This document shows positions 24,065-35,620 of a DNA stretch of 64,000 bases, piece after piece (position 1 is the first letter of the stretch; each line of letters begins with the position of its first letter). The DNA lies in the NCBI RefSeq assembly GCF_015999465.1, contig NZ_CP065534.1:496001-560000 (forward strand), given 5' to 3'. The notes below the pieces were generated by a model. It saw nothing but the letters and a program-made list of their open reading frames with translations, had not been told where the DNA came from and did no database searches. Position numbers and translations under genes: made by a program. Origin of the DNA: Lonsdalea populi (lineage in GTDB: Bacteria; Pseudomonadota; Gammaproteobacteria; Enterobacterales; Enterobacteriaceae).

Positions 24065-24922
24065 ATGTCGCAAGCGGCGCTTAACACACGCGGACGCGAG
24101 CCCGAATCGAACGGCGCGCATCGCAGCAACGGCGGCCAACTGGCGGGCATGATTTTCCTGCTGATGGTGGTGGGCACCATTGCTTGGGGCAGTTGGATGG
24201 TGGTGGGGTGGATGAAAGACGCCAGCCGACTGCCGCTGTCTCGGCTGGTGGTGACGGGGGAAAGAACCTACACCACTAATGACGATATTCGCCAGGCGAT
24301 ACTGTCGCTCGGGGCTCCGGGGACGTTTATGACGCAGGACGTCAACATTATCCAGCAGCAGATTGAACGACTGCCGTGGATTAAACAGGCCAGCGTGCGC
24401 AAGCAGTGGCCGGACGAATTAAAGATTCATCTGGTTGAATACGTGCCCTTCGCACGTTGGAATGACCAGTTGATGGTAGACAGCGATGGAAACGCGTTCA
24501 GCGTACCGGCGGAACGTATCGGTAATAAGAAGATGCCGATGCTGTACGGGCCGGAAGGCAGCGAAGCCGACGTGCTGGAAGGGTATCGAAACATTAACCA
24601 GATACTGAGCGCCGGCAAGTTTCAGCTGAAAATGGTTGCGATGACCGCGCGCCATTCCTGGCAGGTCGGTCTGGAAGACGATATCGGCCTGCAGTTGGGA
24701 CGCGACGATCAGGCTCGCCGTCTGGCGCGATTTATTGAGTTATATCCGCTTCTTCAACAGCAGGCGAAGGAAGGAAACAAGCGGATCAATTATGTGGATC
24801 TGCGTTACGACTCAGGCGCGGCGATAGGTTGGGGGCCGGCGTTTATCGATCGGCAAGAAGACATTGATCGTCACCAAAACGGTAATCAGCAACAGAATCA
24901 GGCACAGGCTAAACAGCAATGA
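24065..24922 (+). CDS. ftsQ: Cell division protein FtsQ
   Basis: Bitopic divisome protein; its periplasmic POTRA and beta domains bind FtsB-FtsL. 285 residues. A cytoplasmic N-terminus is followed by a membrane helix ([20 protein letters not shown], about 29-48) and a POTRA domain starting [18 protein letters not shown]. The C-terminal extension is rich in glutamine and asparagine. Overlaps ftsA as ATGA. Confidence 0.96.
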   Translation: MSQAALNTRGREPESNGAHRSNGGQLAGMIFLLMVVGTIAWGSWMVVGWMKDASRLPLSRLVVTGERTYTTNDDIRQAILSLGAPGTFMTQDVNIIQQQIERLPWIKQASVRKQWPDELKIHLVEYVPFARWNDQLMVDSDGNAFSVPAERIGNKKMPMLYGPEGSEADVLEGYRNINQILSAGKFQLKMVAMTARHSWQVGLEDDIGLQLGRDDQARRLARFIELYPLLQQQAKEGNKRINYVDLRYDSGAAIGWGPAFIDRQEDIDRHQNGNQQQNQAQAKQQ

Positions 24923-26175
24923 TCAAGTCGACGGACAGAAAACTGGTAGTTGGGCTGGAAATCGGTACAGCAAAAGTGGCTGCGCTGGTAGGGGAAGTTC
25001 TGCCCGATGGCATGATCAATATTATCGGTGTGGGTAGCTGCCCGTCACGGGGTATGGATAAAGGCGGAGTGAACGACCTGGAGTCGGTGGTGAAATGCGT
25101 ACAGCGCGCCATCGACCAGGCCGAACTGATGGCGGACTGCCAGATTTCATCGGTTTATCTGGCGCTGTCCGGCAAACATATCAGCTGCCAGAACGAGATC
25201 GGTATGGTGCCGATCTCCGAAGAAGAAGTGACGCTGGACGACGTGGAAAGCGTTGTTCACACGGCGAAATCCGTTCGCGTTCGCGATGAGCATCGCATCC
25301 TGCACGTCATTCCGCAGGAGTATGCGATTGACTATCAGGAAGGTATCAAGAATCCGGTAGGGCTGTCCGGCGTGCGCATGCAGGCGAAAGTACATTTGAT
25401 CACCTGCCACAACGATATGGCGAAGAACATCGTCAAAGCGGTTGAACGCTGCGGTCTGAAGGTCGACCAACTGATTTTCGCCGGACTGGCATCCAGCTAT
25501 GCAGTACTGACGGAAGACGAACGCGAACTGGGCGTCTGTGTCGTCGATATCGGCGGCGGCACCATGGATATGGCGGTCTACACCGGTGGCGCGCTGCGCC
25601 ACACCAAGGTGATCCCATACGCCGGTAACGTGGTCACCAGCGATATCGCTTACGCTTTCGGCACGCCGCCTACGGACGCCGAGGCGATCAAAGTTCGTTA
25701 CGGCTGCGCGCTGGGCTCTATCGTGAGCAAAGACGAAGCGGTTGAAGTTCCCAGCGTGGGCGGTCGTCCGCCGCGCAGTCTGCAGCGTCAGACGTTGGCT
25801 GAGGTCATTGAGCCGCGTTACACCGAGCTGCTGAATCTGGTGAACGACGAGCTATTGCAGTTACAGGAGCAGTTGCGTCAGCAGGGCGTCAAGCATCACC
25901 TGGCGGCCGGTATTGTGCTGACGGGAGGAGCCGCACAAATTGACGGCCTGGCCGCATGCGCCCAGCGAGTGTTCCATACTCAGGTTCGTATCGGGCAACC
26001 GCTGAACATCACAGGCCTGACGGATTATGCGCAGGAGCCTTACTACTCTACGGCAGTAGGGTTGCTGCACTACGGTAAAGAATCTCACCTGAACGGTGAG
26101 CATGAAGTTGAAAAACGCGCCTCAGTGAGCCATTGGTTTAAACGCCTGAACAGCTGGCTGAGAAAAGAATTTTAA
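24919..26175 (+). CDS. ftsA: Cell division protein FtsA
   Basis: Actin-like ATPase that tethers FtsZ to the membrane and recruits later divisome proteins. 418 residues (E. coli 420). The phosphate-1 block is [16 protein letters not shown], phosphate-2 is [13 protein letters not shown] near 208, and the adenosine motif contains [11 protein letters not shown] near 335. The last 15 residues, [15 protein letters not shown], form the amphipathic membrane-targeting helix. Confidence 0.98.
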   Translation: MIKSTDRKLVVGLEIGTAKVAALVGEVLPDGMINIIGVGSCPSRGMDKGGVNDLESVVKCVQRAIDQAELMADCQISSVYLALSGKHISCQNEIGMVPISEEEVTLDDVESVVHTAKSVRVRDEHRILHVIPQEYAIDYQEGIKNPVGLSGVRMQAKVHLITCHNDMAKNIVKAVERCGLKVDQLIFAGLASSYAVLTEDERELGVCVVDIGGGTMDMAVYTGGALRHTKVIPYAGNVVTSDIAYAFGTPPTDAEAIKVRYGCALGSIVSKDEAVEVPSVGGRPPRSLQRQTLAEVIEPRYTELLNLVNDELLQLQEQLRQQGVKHHLAAGIVLTGGAAQIDGLAACAQRVFHTQVRIGQPLNITGLTDYAQEPYYSTAVGLLHYGKESHLNGEHEVEKRASVSHWFKRLNSWLRKEF

Positions 26176-26247
26176 CGGTTATCAAAAGAGATCCTGGCAC
26201 AGCTTTTTTGATCTCGAAGTAACACAGGCACAAGACGGAGAGAAACT

Positions 26248-27402
26248 ATGTTTGAACCTATGGAATTAACCAACGACGCGGTGATTAAAGTCATCGGCGT
26301 CGGTGGCGGCGGCGGTAACGCGGTCGAGCATATGGTGCGTGAACGCATTGAAGGCGTGGAGTTCTTTGCGGTCAATACGGATGCACAAGCACTGCGCAAA
26401 ACCGCGGTGGGGCAGACTATCCAGATCGGTAGCGGTATCACCAAAGGTCTCGGCGCTGGGGCTAACCCGGAAGTCGGCCGTAACTCTGCTGAAGAAGACC
26501 GCGAAGCGTTGCGCGCGTCTCTCGAAGGCGCCGATATGGTATTTATCGCAGCCGGTATGGGCGGTGGTACAGGTACGGGCGCTGCCCCGGTCGTGGCCGA
26601 AGTAGCTAAAGATCTCGGCATTCTTACCGTTGCCGTCGTGACCAAACCGTTTAACTTCGAAGGCAAAAAACGCATGGCGTTTGCGGAACAAGGCATCGCG
26701 GAGCTGTCTAAGCACGTGGATTCCCTGATTACCATCCCGAACGACAAACTGCTGAAAGTCCTGGGGCGCGGTATCTCTCTGCTGGACGCGTTCGGCGCAG
26801 CCAACGACGTGCTGAAAGGCGCGGTTCAGGGTATCGCTGAACTGATTACCCGTCCTGGGTTGATGAACGTCGACTTCGCGGACGTTCGCACCGTGATGTC
26901 CGAAATGGGCTATGCCATGATGGGCTCCGGCGTGGCGCGTGGCGAAGACCGTGCGGAAGAAGCGGCCGAAATGGCGATCTCCAGCCCGCTGCTGGAAGAT
27001 ATCGACCTGTCCGGTGCCCGTGGCGTTCTAGTCAACATCACGGCGGGCTTCGACCTGCGTCTGGATGAGTTCGAAACGGTCGGTAACACGATTCGTGCTT
27101 TCGCGTCCGACAACGCGACCGTGGTTATCGGTACGTCTCTGGACCCGGAAATGAACGATGAACTGCGCGTCACCGTGGTGGCGACAGGCATCGGCATGGA
27201 CAAACGTCCGGAAATTACGCTGGTGACCAACAAGCAGATCAGCCAGCCGGTAATGGACCACCGTTACCAGCAGCATGGCATGTCGCCTCTGCCGCAGGAA
27301 AAACCGGCTGCCGCCAAGGTCGTCAACGACCAGAACACGCAGCCTAATAAAGAGCCGGATTACCTGGATATCCCGGCGTTCCTGCGCAAGCAGGCCGATT
27401 AA
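26248..27402 (+). CDS. ftsZ: Cell division protein FtsZ
   Basis: Tubulin-like GTPase that forms the Z ring. 384 residues (E. coli 383). The tubulin signature GGGTGTG is at residues 105-111, and the T7 synergy-loop region ([12 protein letters not shown]) is intact. A variable linker leads to the C-terminal peptide [16 protein letters not shown], the docking site for FtsA, ZipA and others. It lies 72 bp after ftsA, a space that may hold an internal promoter. Confidence 0.99.
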   Translation: MFEPMELTNDAVIKVIGVGGGGGNAVEHMVRERIEGVEFFAVNTDAQALRKTAVGQTIQIGSGITKGLGAGANPEVGRNSAEEDREALRASLEGADMVFIAAGMGGGTGTGAAPVVAEVAKDLGILTVAVVTKPFNFEGKKRMAFAEQGIAELSKHVDSLITIPNDKLLKVLGRGISLLDAFGAANDVLKGAVQGIAELITRPGLMNVDFADVRTVMSEMGYAMMGSGVARGEDRAEEAAEMAISSPLLEDIDLSGARGVLVNITAGFDLRLDEFETVGNTIRAFASDNATVVIGTSLDPEMNDELRVTVVATGIGMDKRPEITLVTNKQISQPVMDHRYQQHGMSPLPQEKPAAAKVVNDQNTQPNKEPDYLDIPAFLRKQAD

Positions 27403-27449
27403 CCGGCCGCTTGGTTGGAATCTCCGCTCTTTGTGCTAAACTGTGCCGC

Positions 27450-27473
27450 CGGCCTTGGTATAGACTAAGGCCG
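27450..27473 (+). other. Hairpin in the ftsZ-lpxC interval
   Basis: CGGCCTT (27450-27456) and AAGGCCG (27467-27473) form a 7-bp stem with a 10-nt loop, 30 bp before the lpxC start. No T tract follows, so it is more likely an mRNA processing or stability element than a terminator. Confidence 0.5.
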
Positions 27474-27487
27474 TTGGTTCGGATTAA

Positions 27488-28420
<933 letters not shown>

Positions 28421-28446
28421 CAAGTCAGAGCAACAACTTGTCATTT

Positions 28447-28965
28447 TTATGACTGGTTATCACTGGTTTTCTCTCCGGCCAGTGAAGCCAGTCTTTTTAA
28501 TATCCGCTGTAACCTTTCCGGGCTGTTTTCCGCTAATCCATTCAAAATTTCTGCACTCTGCGGACTTAGCGAACGTTGCTTCGGCGTGTCCTTAGCGTCA
28601 AGGCCGGCGGTGGTTCCCGACGGCTTATTATTTTGATGCGCTTTAGCTGCCAGCGAAGGATTAATCCGGATGTCGATCGCGGCTAATGATGGTAGTATTT
28701 GAGCGCGCAATGCGGAGAGTAATGCGGGCTGTTCATAACGTAGCCGCATCATCCAACTGGCATTCGCGGTTTCCAGCACCAGCAGGCTGCGTCGATAATT
28801 CGCCACGCGGCACCAAGGGTGCATTTGTGCCGGCAATAGTGCGCAAACAGCGCGATTAAGCTTTACCAGCGCGGCTGCGCGCTGCTGAATATCCCGCAGC
28901 GCGCCTCCGGTTTCCGATGCGCTATCAAAAAAAGATTCTAGTGATTGTGGACGACTATCACGCAT
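28447..28965 (-). CDS. DUF721/DciA-like protein
   Basis: 172-residue protein lying between lpxC and secM on the opposite strand. Its first 105 residues read as a DUF721 domain: LNRAVCALLPAQMHPWCRVANYR, then LLVLETANASWMMRLRYEQPALLSAL, the pattern of an alternating helix and sheet RNA/DNA-binding-like fold. The rest is charged and probably unstructured. DUF721 includes DciA, the ancestral loader of the DnaB helicase, whose gene lies next to lpxC and secA in Pseudomonas and Vibrio. Enterobacteria mostly rely on DnaC, so this copy may be vestigial or have another role. Start ATG at 28965; secM starts 28 bp away, divergently. Confidence 0.75.
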   Translation of the reverse strand: MRDSRPQSLESFFDSASETGGALRDIQQRAAALVKLNRAVCALLPAQMHPWCRVANYRRSLLVLETANASWMMRLRYEQPALLSALRAQILPSLAAIDIRINPSLAAKAHQNNKPSGTTAGLDAKDTPKQRSLSPQSAEILNGLAENSPERLQRILKRLASLAGEKTSDNQS

Positions 28966-28993
28966 AACGCAGGCTCCGACGGACAGTAAACTT

Positions 28994-29494
28994 GTGATTG
29001 GTATTCTAAATCGTTGGCGACAATTTGGCAGACGTTATTTTTGGCCGCATCTCCTGCTGGGGATGGTCGCGGCTGGTTTCGGTCTGCCCGTCAGTCTGTG
29101 CGAATCCCAAAATGCACCGTCGCTGTCGACTTCGGCTATCAGTCGCCACAATGTTTCTGCCTTTAGCCTGACCGATCTGGTGGCATTGAAAGATGCTCAT
29201 CGACGTTCATCCGTCGGCATTGATTATTGGCATCAGCATGCCATTCGCACCGTCATCCGGCACCTGTCGTTCGCACTCACTGCACCACAGCCTTCTACGG
29301 TGTCTGAAGCGGTCGTCGCCTCGCCCGCACAGCATCAAATCCTGATCGCAACACTCCACGCGCTGCTGACCCAGGAAAATAGAGTGCCCGCGCAGGATGT
29401 AACCACCTACTTCTCCGTAGTATCCACGCTTTTTCATCATTCAGGCATCTGGCTCGCCCAAACGCTGGGGATACGCGCCGGACCGCTTAACTAA
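28994..29494 (+). CDS. secM: Secretion monitor SecM
   Basis: Secreted sensor whose own translation stalls until SecA pulls it, which exposes the secA ribosome binding site. 166 residues from a GTG start (E. coli also starts with GTG, 170 residues). The unusually long signal region GILNRWRQFGRRYFWPHLLLGMVAAGFG is conserved. The arrest segment near the C-terminus is FHHSGIWLAQTLGIRAGP. GIRAGP and the Trp 6 residues before its first Gly are retained. The Ile after that Trp is Leu, and the conserved Phe sits one residue further upstream than in E. coli. Confidence 0.93.
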   Translation: MIGILNRWRQFGRRYFWPHLLLGMVAAGFGLPVSLCESQNAPSLSTSAISRHNVSAFSLTDLVALKDAHRRSSVGIDYWHQHAIRTVIRHLSFALTAPQPSTVSEAVVASPAQHQILIATLHALLTQENRVPAQDVTTYFSVVSTLFHHSGIWLAQTLGIRAGPLN

Positions 29495-29552
29495 TCTTTT
29501 TTTCTGTTAACACGCGCAATAGCCGGGTGAGTTAACCTGGTTTTCTGATGTT

Positions 29553-29576
29553 ATGCCACGGTAGATACGGTGGCAT
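29553..29576 (+). promoter_or_regulatory. secM-secA intergenic hairpin
   Basis: ATGCCAC (29553-29559) pairs perfectly with GTGGCAT (29570-29576), loop of 10 nt, just before the GAGA-containing ribosome binding site of secA. It corresponds in place to the E. coli secM-secA stem loop that hides the secA initiation site until SecM stalls. Confidence 0.75.
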
Positions 29577-29595
29577 TGTAGAGATTAAAATTATT

Positions 29596-32298
29596 ATGTT
29601 AGTGAAACTGTTAACCAAAGTTTTCGGTAGCCGTAATGACCGTACCTTACGCCGTATGCGTAAAACTGTAGATGTGATTGCCAAGCTCGAACCGGCTATG
29701 GAAAAGCTGTCTGATGACGAGCTGAAGGCCAAGACGCAGGAGTTCCGCGAGCGTATCAAGCAAGGGGAAACGCTGGAAGCGCTGTTGCCGGAAGCCTTTG
29801 CCGTCGTGCGTGAAGCGAGTAAGCGTGTTTTCGGTATGCGCCACTTCGATGTCCAGATGTTGGGGGGTATGGTTCTGAATGAGCGCTGCATCGCCGAAAT
29901 GCGTACCGGTGAAGGTAAAACGCTGACGGCGACGCTGCCGGCCTATCTGAATGGCCTAACCGGTCGCGGCGTGCATGTTGTGACAGTGAACGACTACCTG
30001 GCGCAGCGTGATGCCGAGAACAATCGGCCGTTGTTCGAGTTTCTCGGTCTAACGGTGGGTATCAACCTGCCAGGCATGCCTGCGCCAGCAAAACGCGAAG
30101 CCTATGCGGCCGATATCACCTACGGTACCAACAACGAATACGGTTTCGACTACCTGCGCGATAACATGGCGTTCAGTCCGGAAGAGCGCGTTCAGCGCCC
30201 GCTGTTCTACGCCTTGGTGGATGAAGTCGACTCCATTCTGATCGATGAAGCGCGTACCCCGCTGATCATTTCTGGACCTGCAGAAGACAGCTCCGAGATG
30301 TACATTCGCGTCAATAAAATCATCCCGTTGCTGATCCGTCAGGAAAAAGAAGATTCTGACACGTTCCAGGGCGAAGGCCACTTCTCCGTGGATGAGAAAT
30401 CCCGTCAGGTCAACCTGACCGAACGCGGTCTGGTGAAAATCGAAGAGCTGCTGGTGAAAGAAGGCATTATGGATGAAGGCGAATCTCTGTACTCGCCTTC
30501 CAACATTATGCTGATGCATCACGTTACCGCAGGCCTGCGAGCGCATGTTCTGTTCACGCGCGACGTCGACTACATCGTTAAAGACGGTGAAGTCATCATT
30601 GTCGATGAGCATACCGGCCGTACCATGCAGGGACGTCGCTGGTCTGACGGCCTGCATCAGGCTGTTGAGGCGAAAGAGCACGTTACAATCAACAACGAAA
30701 ATCAGACGCTGGCCTCCATCACCTTCCAGAATTACTTCCGTTTGTACGAAAAACTGGCGGGGATGACCGGGACTGCGGATACCGAAGCCTTCGAATTCAG
30801 CTCTATCTATAAACTGGATACCATTGTCGTACCGACGAACCGTCCGATGATCCGTAAAGATTTGCCCGATTTGGTGTACATGACCGAGCGGGAAAAGATC
30901 GACGCTATCATCGAAGATATTAGGGAGCGCACGGCGAATGGCCAGCCGGTGCTGGTGGGGACGATCTCGATTGAGAAATCGGAAGTCGTCTCTGACGCGT
31001 TGACTCGCGCTGGAGTCAAACACAACGTTCTTAACGCCAAGTTCCATGCCATGGAAGCGGATATCGTCGCACAGGCTGGTCGTCCGGGCGCGGTGACCAT
31101 CGCGACTAACATGGCAGGTCGTGGTACCGATATCGTGCTGGGCGGCAGCTGGCAGACCGAAATCGCCCAGCTTGAAGCCCCGACAGACGAGCAAATCGCC
31201 GCTATCAAAGCAGATTGGCAGCTGCGTCACGACGCAGTGCTGGCTTCGGGCGGTTTGCATATCATCGGCACCGAGCGTCATGAATCGCGTCGTATCGACA
31301 ACCAGCTGCGTGGCCGTTCCGGTCGTCAGGGGGATGCCGGTTCTTCCCGCTTCTACCTTTCAATGGAAGATGCTCTGATGCGTATCTTCGCCTCTGACCG
31401 CGTGTCCAATATGATGCGTAAGCTGGGGATGAAGGAAGGCGAAGCCATCGAACATCCTTGGGTGACCAAGGCGATTGCCAATGCACAGCGTAAGGTGGAA
31501 AACCGTAACTTCGATATTCGTAAGCAGCTGCTGGAATATGATGATGTCGCGAACGACCAGCGCCGTGCTATCTACACGCAACGTAATGAACTGCTGAACT
31601 CCGTTGATATCAGCGAAACAATCAACAGTATTCGTGACGATGTGTTTAAAGCGACGATCGATAACCATATTCCGCCGCAGTCTCTGGAAGAAATGTGGGA
31701 TATCGACGGTCTGGAACAGCGTCTGAAAAACGATTTCGATCTGGAAATGCCGATTGCAGAGTGGCTGGAAAAAGAGCCTCAGCTGCACGAAGAAACGCTG
31801 CGTGAACGTATCCACGAGCAGGCGATGGAAGTTTACGCCCGTAAAGAAGAGGTCGTGGGCGTTGATGTCATGCGCAACTTCGAAAAAGGCGTCATGCTGC
31901 AGACGCTGGACTCTCTGTGGAAAGAGCATCTGGCGGCGATGGACTATCTGCGTCAGGGCATCCATCTGCGCGGCTATGCGCAGAAAGATCCGAAGCAGGA
32001 GTACAAGCGTGAGTCGTTCTCCATGTTCGCCGCGATGCTGGAAGCGCTGAAATATGAAGTCATCAGCACGCTGAGCAAAGTTCAGGTTCGTATGCCGGAA
32101 GAGATCGAAGCGCTGGAACAGCAGCGTCGCGAGGAAGCCGAACGTCTGGCGAGCCAGCAGCAGCTGAGCCACCAAAGTGAAGTGGCTGCCGCTCCGGTCG
32201 TGGGTGGTTCATCTGAGCGCAAAATCGGCCGTAACGATCCTTGCCCTTGCGGTTCGGGCAAGAAATACAAACAGTGCCACGGACGTATCCAGAATTAG
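29596..32298 (+). CDS. secA: Preprotein translocase ATPase SecA
   Basis: Motor of the SecYEG export channel. 900 residues from the ATG at 29596 (E. coli 901); the open frame extends upstream to 29548 but through the regulatory hairpin. Walker A is [16 protein letters not shown] near 103 and Walker B is the [14 protein letters not shown] block near 209. The second nucleotide fold has [15 protein letters not shown] near 500. The C-terminal zinc finger [14 protein letters not shown], which binds SecB and lipid, is complete. Confidence 0.99.
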   Translation: MLVKLLTKVFGSRNDRTLRRMRKTVDVIAKLEPAMEKLSDDELKAKTQEFRERIKQGETLEALLPEAFAVVREASKRVFGMRHFDVQMLGGMVLNERCIAEMRTGEGKTLTATLPAYLNGLTGRGVHVVTVNDYLAQRDAENNRPLFEFLGLTVGINLPGMPAPAKREAYAADITYGTNNEYGFDYLRDNMAFSPEERVQRPLFYALVDEVDSILIDEARTPLIISGPAEDSSEMYIRVNKIIPLLIRQEKEDSDTFQGEGHFSVDEKSRQVNLTERGLVKIEELLVKEGIMDEGESLYSPSNIMLMHHVTAGLRAHVLFTRDVDYIVKDGEVIIVDEHTGRTMQGRRWSDGLHQAVEAKEHVTINNENQTLASITFQNYFRLYEKLAGMTGTADTEAFEFSSIYKLDTIVVPTNRPMIRKDLPDLVYMTEREKIDAIIEDIRERTANGQPVLVGTISIEKSEVVSDALTRAGVKHNVLNAKFHAMEADIVAQAGRPGAVTIATNMAGRGTDIVLGGSWQTEIAQLEAPTDEQIAAIKADWQLRHDAVLASGGLHIIGTERHESRRIDNQLRGRSGRQGDAGSSRFYLSMEDALMRIFASDRVSNMMRKLGMKEGEAIEHPWVTKAIANAQRKVENRNFDIRKQLLEYDDVANDQRRAIYTQRNELLNSVDISETINSIRDDVFKATIDNHIPPQSLEEMWDIDGLEQRLKNDFDLEMPIAEWLEKEPQLHEETLRERIHEQAMEVYARKEEVVGVDVMRNFEKGVMLQTLDSLWKEHLAAMDYLRQGIHLRGYAQKDPKQEYKRESFSMFAAMLEALKYEVISTLSKVQVRMPEEIEALEQQRREEAERLASQQQLSHQSEVAAAPVVGGSSERKIGRNDPCPCGSGKKYKQCHGRIQN

Positions 32299-32333
32299 TC
32301 TTCATTAGGCTGAATAACATTATCGATAAAGAT

Positions 32334-32357
32334 AAAGGCGGTCATTGACCGCCTTTT
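32334..32357 (+). terminator. Terminator after secA
   Basis: AAAGGCGGTCA (32334-32344) and TGACCGCCTTT (32346-32356) are perfect complements, giving a stem of at least 8 bp around a short loop that ends in TTTT. It lies between secA and mutT, so mutT may be partly expressed by read-through or from its own promoter. Confidence 0.75.
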
Positions 32358-32374
32358 ACGTGGGGAAAAGGCTT

Positions 32375-32773
32375 ATGACGCAAAAACCTTTGTCAGTCGC
32401 GGTAGGCATCATTCGTAACGCCCAGCGACAGTTTTTTATCGCTTGTCGCCAGGCTGGCTCGCACATGGCCGGTAAATGGGAGTTCCCGGGGGGGAAAGTT
32501 GAAGCGGGAGAGACGCCAGAGCAGGCGTTGATTCGTGAATTGCGTGAGGAAACGGGAATTGAAGCGCGCGATCCTCAGGCGCTGACGGATAAAACATTCT
32601 CCGCGGGCGATCGGCTTATCACGCTGCATTTTTTTCTGGTGGAGCATTGGCAGGGGGAGCCCTACGGACGGGAAGGTCAGCCGTCGCGTTGGCTGACCGT
32701 CGATGAACTCAAAGAAGAGGAATTTCCGCCAGCGAACGCCGAGATGATCCGCTGGCTAAAACAGTCGGCGTAA
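32375..32773 (+). CDS. mutT: 8-oxo-dGTP diphosphatase MutT
   Basis: Nudix hydrolase that removes mutagenic 8-oxo-dGTP from the nucleotide pool. 132 residues from the ATG at 32375, which follows GGGGAAAAGG; E. coli MutT has 129. The Nudix box starts at [20 protein letters not shown] and closes with TGI, with all catalytic glutamates present (about residues 38-60). Confidence 0.95.
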   Translation: MTQKPLSVAVGIIRNAQRQFFIACRQAGSHMAGKWEFPGGKVEAGETPEQALIRELREETGIEARDPQALTDKTFSAGDRLITLHFFLVEHWQGEPYGREGQPSRWLTVDELKEEEFPPANAEMIRWLKQSA

Positions 32774-32782
32774 CACCACCGG

Positions 32783-32980
32783 TTAATACTTTGTTTCGCT
32801 CCAGTTTTCGCTGTCAGTCATCGCCTCATTACTGGGAATGCGTTTTTCTTCTTCGGCCCATTCCCCGAGATCGATCAGCTGGCAGCGTTTGCTGCAGAAG
32901 GGGCGGTAAGGACTTTGTTCTCCCCACACTACAGGTTTGGCGCAGGTCGGACATTTTACGGTGGTGATATCGTTGCTCAT
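32783..32980 (-). CDS. yacG: DNA gyrase inhibitor YacG
   Basis: Small zinc protein that in E. coli binds GyrB and inhibits gyrase. 65 residues from the ATG at 32980, which has AGGAG 11 bp upstream. The four zinc cysteines are in [13 protein letters not shown] and [19 protein letters not shown]. It is the last gene of coaE-zapD-yacG and converges on mutT. Confidence 0.95.
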   Translation of the reverse strand: MSNDITTVKCPTCAKPVVWGEQSPYRPFCSKRCQLIDLGEWAEEEKRIPSNEAMTDSENWSETKY

Positions 32981-32991
32981 CTTGTTAACTC

Positions 32992-33744
32992 CTAACAGCA
33001 AGCCAGTTCGAACGTCAGGCGGTCGGGCACTTGTCCATGCTCGCTGTCCAGCGGCATAAAGCGAATCGCATAACGGCTCTTGTGGCCAGAAATTTGTAGG
33101 TAGAGCTGATGCTCCTGCGCGATCAGTATGCGCAGCAGATCGGCATCGGCGGCATTGTCCTGATAGAAGCCTTTCAGGCTGATTTGTGGACGGAAGATCG
33201 CCGAATTGCGAATGAGATCCAGGATCATCCCCAGCGTTTGTTCAAACGGCGCGACACTGTCGAGCCAGGCGCTGACCTGCCGGTTTCGGTACGCCGCAGG
33301 TTGATGCAACCAGGTATGCAGCGTCGGCAAGTCGAAGTTACAGCATCCCCCAGGAATGCTCAGCCGTTGGCGCACCATGCCAATAAGGCGATCTTCACGC
33401 AGGCTCTGGCCCATACGCGGGGCAATCATCAGTTGACTGGCCTGATGGCGTAACTGCTGACGAAAGGCATCAATCCGTGACTGGTCGACGCCAGGGACGT
33501 CTTCCCATTGCGCTAACTTTTGCTGCTGGCGTTCCAGTTCTTTCATCAAGTCGGGACGCACGTCTCCGCGTTCCAGTATATCCAACAGGTCGGTGACGGC
33601 GCGGAAAAAGCTCAGCGCATCACCGATGTGCTCCAGTGTCTGGTTGTCATGCATCTGTTTGAGCAGAAACTCTAGACGTAGCCAGGTCCGCGTTTTCTCA
33701 TTCAGCGGATATTCAAATAATAGGGTTAAGGAAGCATCACTCAT
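32992..33744 (-). CDS. zapD: Cell division protein ZapD
   Basis: FtsZ filament cross-linker (YacF). 250 residues (E. coli 247). It starts [22 protein letters not shown] and keeps conserved blocks such as [20 protein letters not shown] and [17 protein letters not shown]. It begins at the coaE stop (TAATG overlap) and ends 11 bp before yacG, so the three are one operon. Confidence 0.96.
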   Translation of the reverse strand: MSDASLTLLFEYPLNEKTRTWLRLEFLLKQMHDNQTLEHIGDALSFFRAVTDLLDILERGDVRPDLMKELERQQQKLAQWEDVPGVDQSRIDAFRQQLRHQASQLMIAPRMGQSLREDRLIGMVRQRLSIPGGCCNFDLPTLHTWLHQPAAYRNRQVSAWLDSVAPFEQTLGMILDLIRNSAIFRPQISLKGFYQDNAADADLLRILIAQEHQLYLQISGHKSRYAIRFMPLDSEHGQVPDRLTFELACC

Positions 33745-34364
33745 TATTTTGTCATCCTGTCTTCTGCGAATGCCGCCAGCTCGAGATAGCGCTGATGCAG
33801 CATGGCAATTTGTGGGGCAAGGTCGCTCTGGCTGTGGCTATTGTCGATGATGTCGTCGGCATAAGCCAGACGCTGTTCTCGCGTGGCTTGTGCAGACAGA
33901 ATTTTTTGCGCTTGCTGGAGAGAAACTCCATCCCTTGCCAACGTGCGCTGTAACTGAATTTCCGGGGTGACGTCCACGACCAGAATACGCTGCGCCTGCG
34001 ATTGCAGACTGTTTTCAATCAGCAGGGGGATCACCCACATCACGTAAGGACCGGGGGCGGTGAGCAACTGGCGCCGTGTTTCCGCGTGGATCAACGGATG
34101 CAGCAGTTGGTTGAGCCACTCTTTCTCACGTTCACTGGAAAAAATCTTTGCCCGTAGGGCGGAGCGGTTGAGCGTATCGTCGGCGTTAAGTATCTCGGGG
34201 CCGAAGCGTTTTGCGATAGCGAACAACGCTGGCGTTCCAGGTTCAACGACCTGACGGGCGATGATGTCGGCATCGATGATGGTGATGCCTTGCTGGGCGA
34301 AACCTTCAGCGACGGTGCTTTTGCCGCTGCCGATACCGCCTGTGAGCGCTACGATGTATGCCAT
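33744..34364 (-). CDS. coaE: Dephospho-CoA kinase
   Basis: Last step of coenzyme A synthesis, phosphorylating the ribose 3'-OH of dephospho-CoA. 206 residues from the ATG at 34364, the E. coli length; an upstream in-frame start at 34379 would add five residues. The P-loop GGIGSGKS is at residues 9-16, and [13 protein letters not shown] is the substrate-binding block. First gene of the minus-strand coaE-zapD-yacG operon, divergent from guaC. Confidence 0.96.
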   Translation of the reverse strand: MAYIVALTGGIGSGKSTVAEGFAQQGITIIDADIIARQVVEPGTPALFAIAKRFGPEILNADDTLNRSALRAKIFSSEREKEWLNQLLHPLIHAETRRQLLTAPGPYVMWVIPLLIENSLQSQAQRILVVDVTPEIQLQRTLARDGVSLQQAQKILSAQATREQRLAYADDIIDNSHSQSDLAPQIAMLHQRYLELAAFAEDRMTK

Positions 34365-34538
34365 GGTATCGATCTGCAAAATTACCGGGTAAATTTACGG
34401 GATTCTAGCCTAAATAAACGTAAATTCGCAGTCTTGCCGCAGGATTATTCGCGCGTATGATTAGGCTACTGGATAGGGTTCTAAAGCATACCGACTGTCT
34501 CCCCCGATGGTCTTCGTCACTTATCAGGACACCTCCTC

Positions 34539-35579
34539 ATGCGTATTGAAGAAGATTTAAAGTTAGGCTTTAAAGACGTTCTCATTCGTCCCAAACGCTC
34601 CACCCTGAAGAGTCGATCGGAAGTTGAATTAGCGCGCGATTTTACCTTTATGCATGCGGCCTGCCGTTGGTCAGGCGTGCCGGTGATTGCGGCCAACATG
34701 GATACGGTCGGCACTTTTCGCATGGCTCAGGCATTATCTGCGTTCGGCGTGTTGACTGCCGTTCATAAGCATTACTCCGTTGAGCAGTGGCAGCAGTTTG
34801 TCGCGCAGTCGTCGGAAGAAGTATTGCGCCATGTTTTGGTCTCTACGGGGACGTCAAGCGACGATTTTACCAAGCTAAAGCAGATTCTGGCCTTGTCGCC
34901 TGCGCTGAAATTTATCTGCATCGACGTCGCCAACGGCTATTCCGAACATTTTGTCGCCTTTGTGCAGAAAGCGCGTGAAGCTTGCCCGGATAAGGTTATT
35001 TGCGCGGGGAATGTGGTTACCGGCGAAATGGTTGAGGAGCTGATTCTTTCTGGTGCAGACATCATCAAGGTCGGTATTGGTCCTGGTTCCGTTTGCACCA
35101 CCCGGCTTAAAACGGGCGTAGGCTATCCACAGCTGTCGGCGGTGATCGAATGTGCCGATGCAGCGCATGGACTGGGCGGACAGATTGTCAGCGATGGCGG
35201 CTGCTCAGTACCGGGCGACGTCGCCAAAGCCTTCGGTGGTGGCGCTGATTTTGTGATGCTGGGTGGGATGCTAGCGGCACACGATGAGTGTGAAGGAACT
35301 ATCGCAGAAGAAAACGGCCAGAAAATGATGCTGTTTTACGGCATGAGTTCGGCATCTGCGATGGAGCGCCATGTTGGCGGCGTAGCCGGTTATCGGGCTG
35401 CGGAAGGTAAAACCGTCAAGCTTCCGCTGCGAGGTCCGGTGGAATACACCATTCGCGATATTCTCGGCGGCCTGCGATCCGCCTGCACTTACGTCGGTGC
35501 TTCACGCCTAAAAGAACTGACCAAACGCACAACGTTTATCCGCGTCGCCGAGCAGGAAAACCGTATCTTCAACGTATAG
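34539..35579 (+). CDS. guaC: GMP reductase
   Basis: NADPH-dependent conversion of GMP to IMP with release of ammonia, in purine interconversion. 346 residues (E. coli 347). TIM barrel of the IMPDH/GMPR family, with the catalytic cysteine loop [18 protein letters not shown] near 186, the phosphate-binding [25 protein letters not shown] block (landmarks only), and [13 protein letters not shown]. Divergent from coaE, converging on hofC. Confidence 0.97.
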   Translation: MRIEEDLKLGFKDVLIRPKRSTLKSRSEVELARDFTFMHAACRWSGVPVIAANMDTVGTFRMAQALSAFGVLTAVHKHYSVEQWQQFVAQSSEEVLRHVLVSTGTSSDDFTKLKQILALSPALKFICIDVANGYSEHFVAFVQKAREACPDKVICAGNVVTGEMVEELILSGADIIKVGIGPGSVCTTRLKTGVGYPQLSAVIECADAAHGLGGQIVSDGGCSVPGDVAKAFGGGADFVMLGGMLAAHDECEGTIAEENGQKMMLFYGMSSASAMERHVGGVAGYRAAEGKTVKLPLRGPVEYTIRDILGGLRSACTYVGASRLKELTKRTTFIRVAEQENRIFNV

Positions 35580-35594
35580 CTCTACGCTTACTCA

Positions 35595-35620
35595 ACTGAC
35601 GGGATCACGCTCCCGTCAGT
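35595..35620. other. Inverted repeat between guaC and hofC
   Basis: ACTGACGGGA (35595-35604) pairs perfectly with TCCCGTCAGT (35611-35620), loop of six. It lies between two convergent genes and overlaps the last codons of hofC. There is no T tract on either side, so any terminator role is uncertain. Confidence 0.5.

Noticed and set aside
30049..31281. 410-codon antisense frame over secA
   Set aside because: Shadow of the secA codons; no domain seen.
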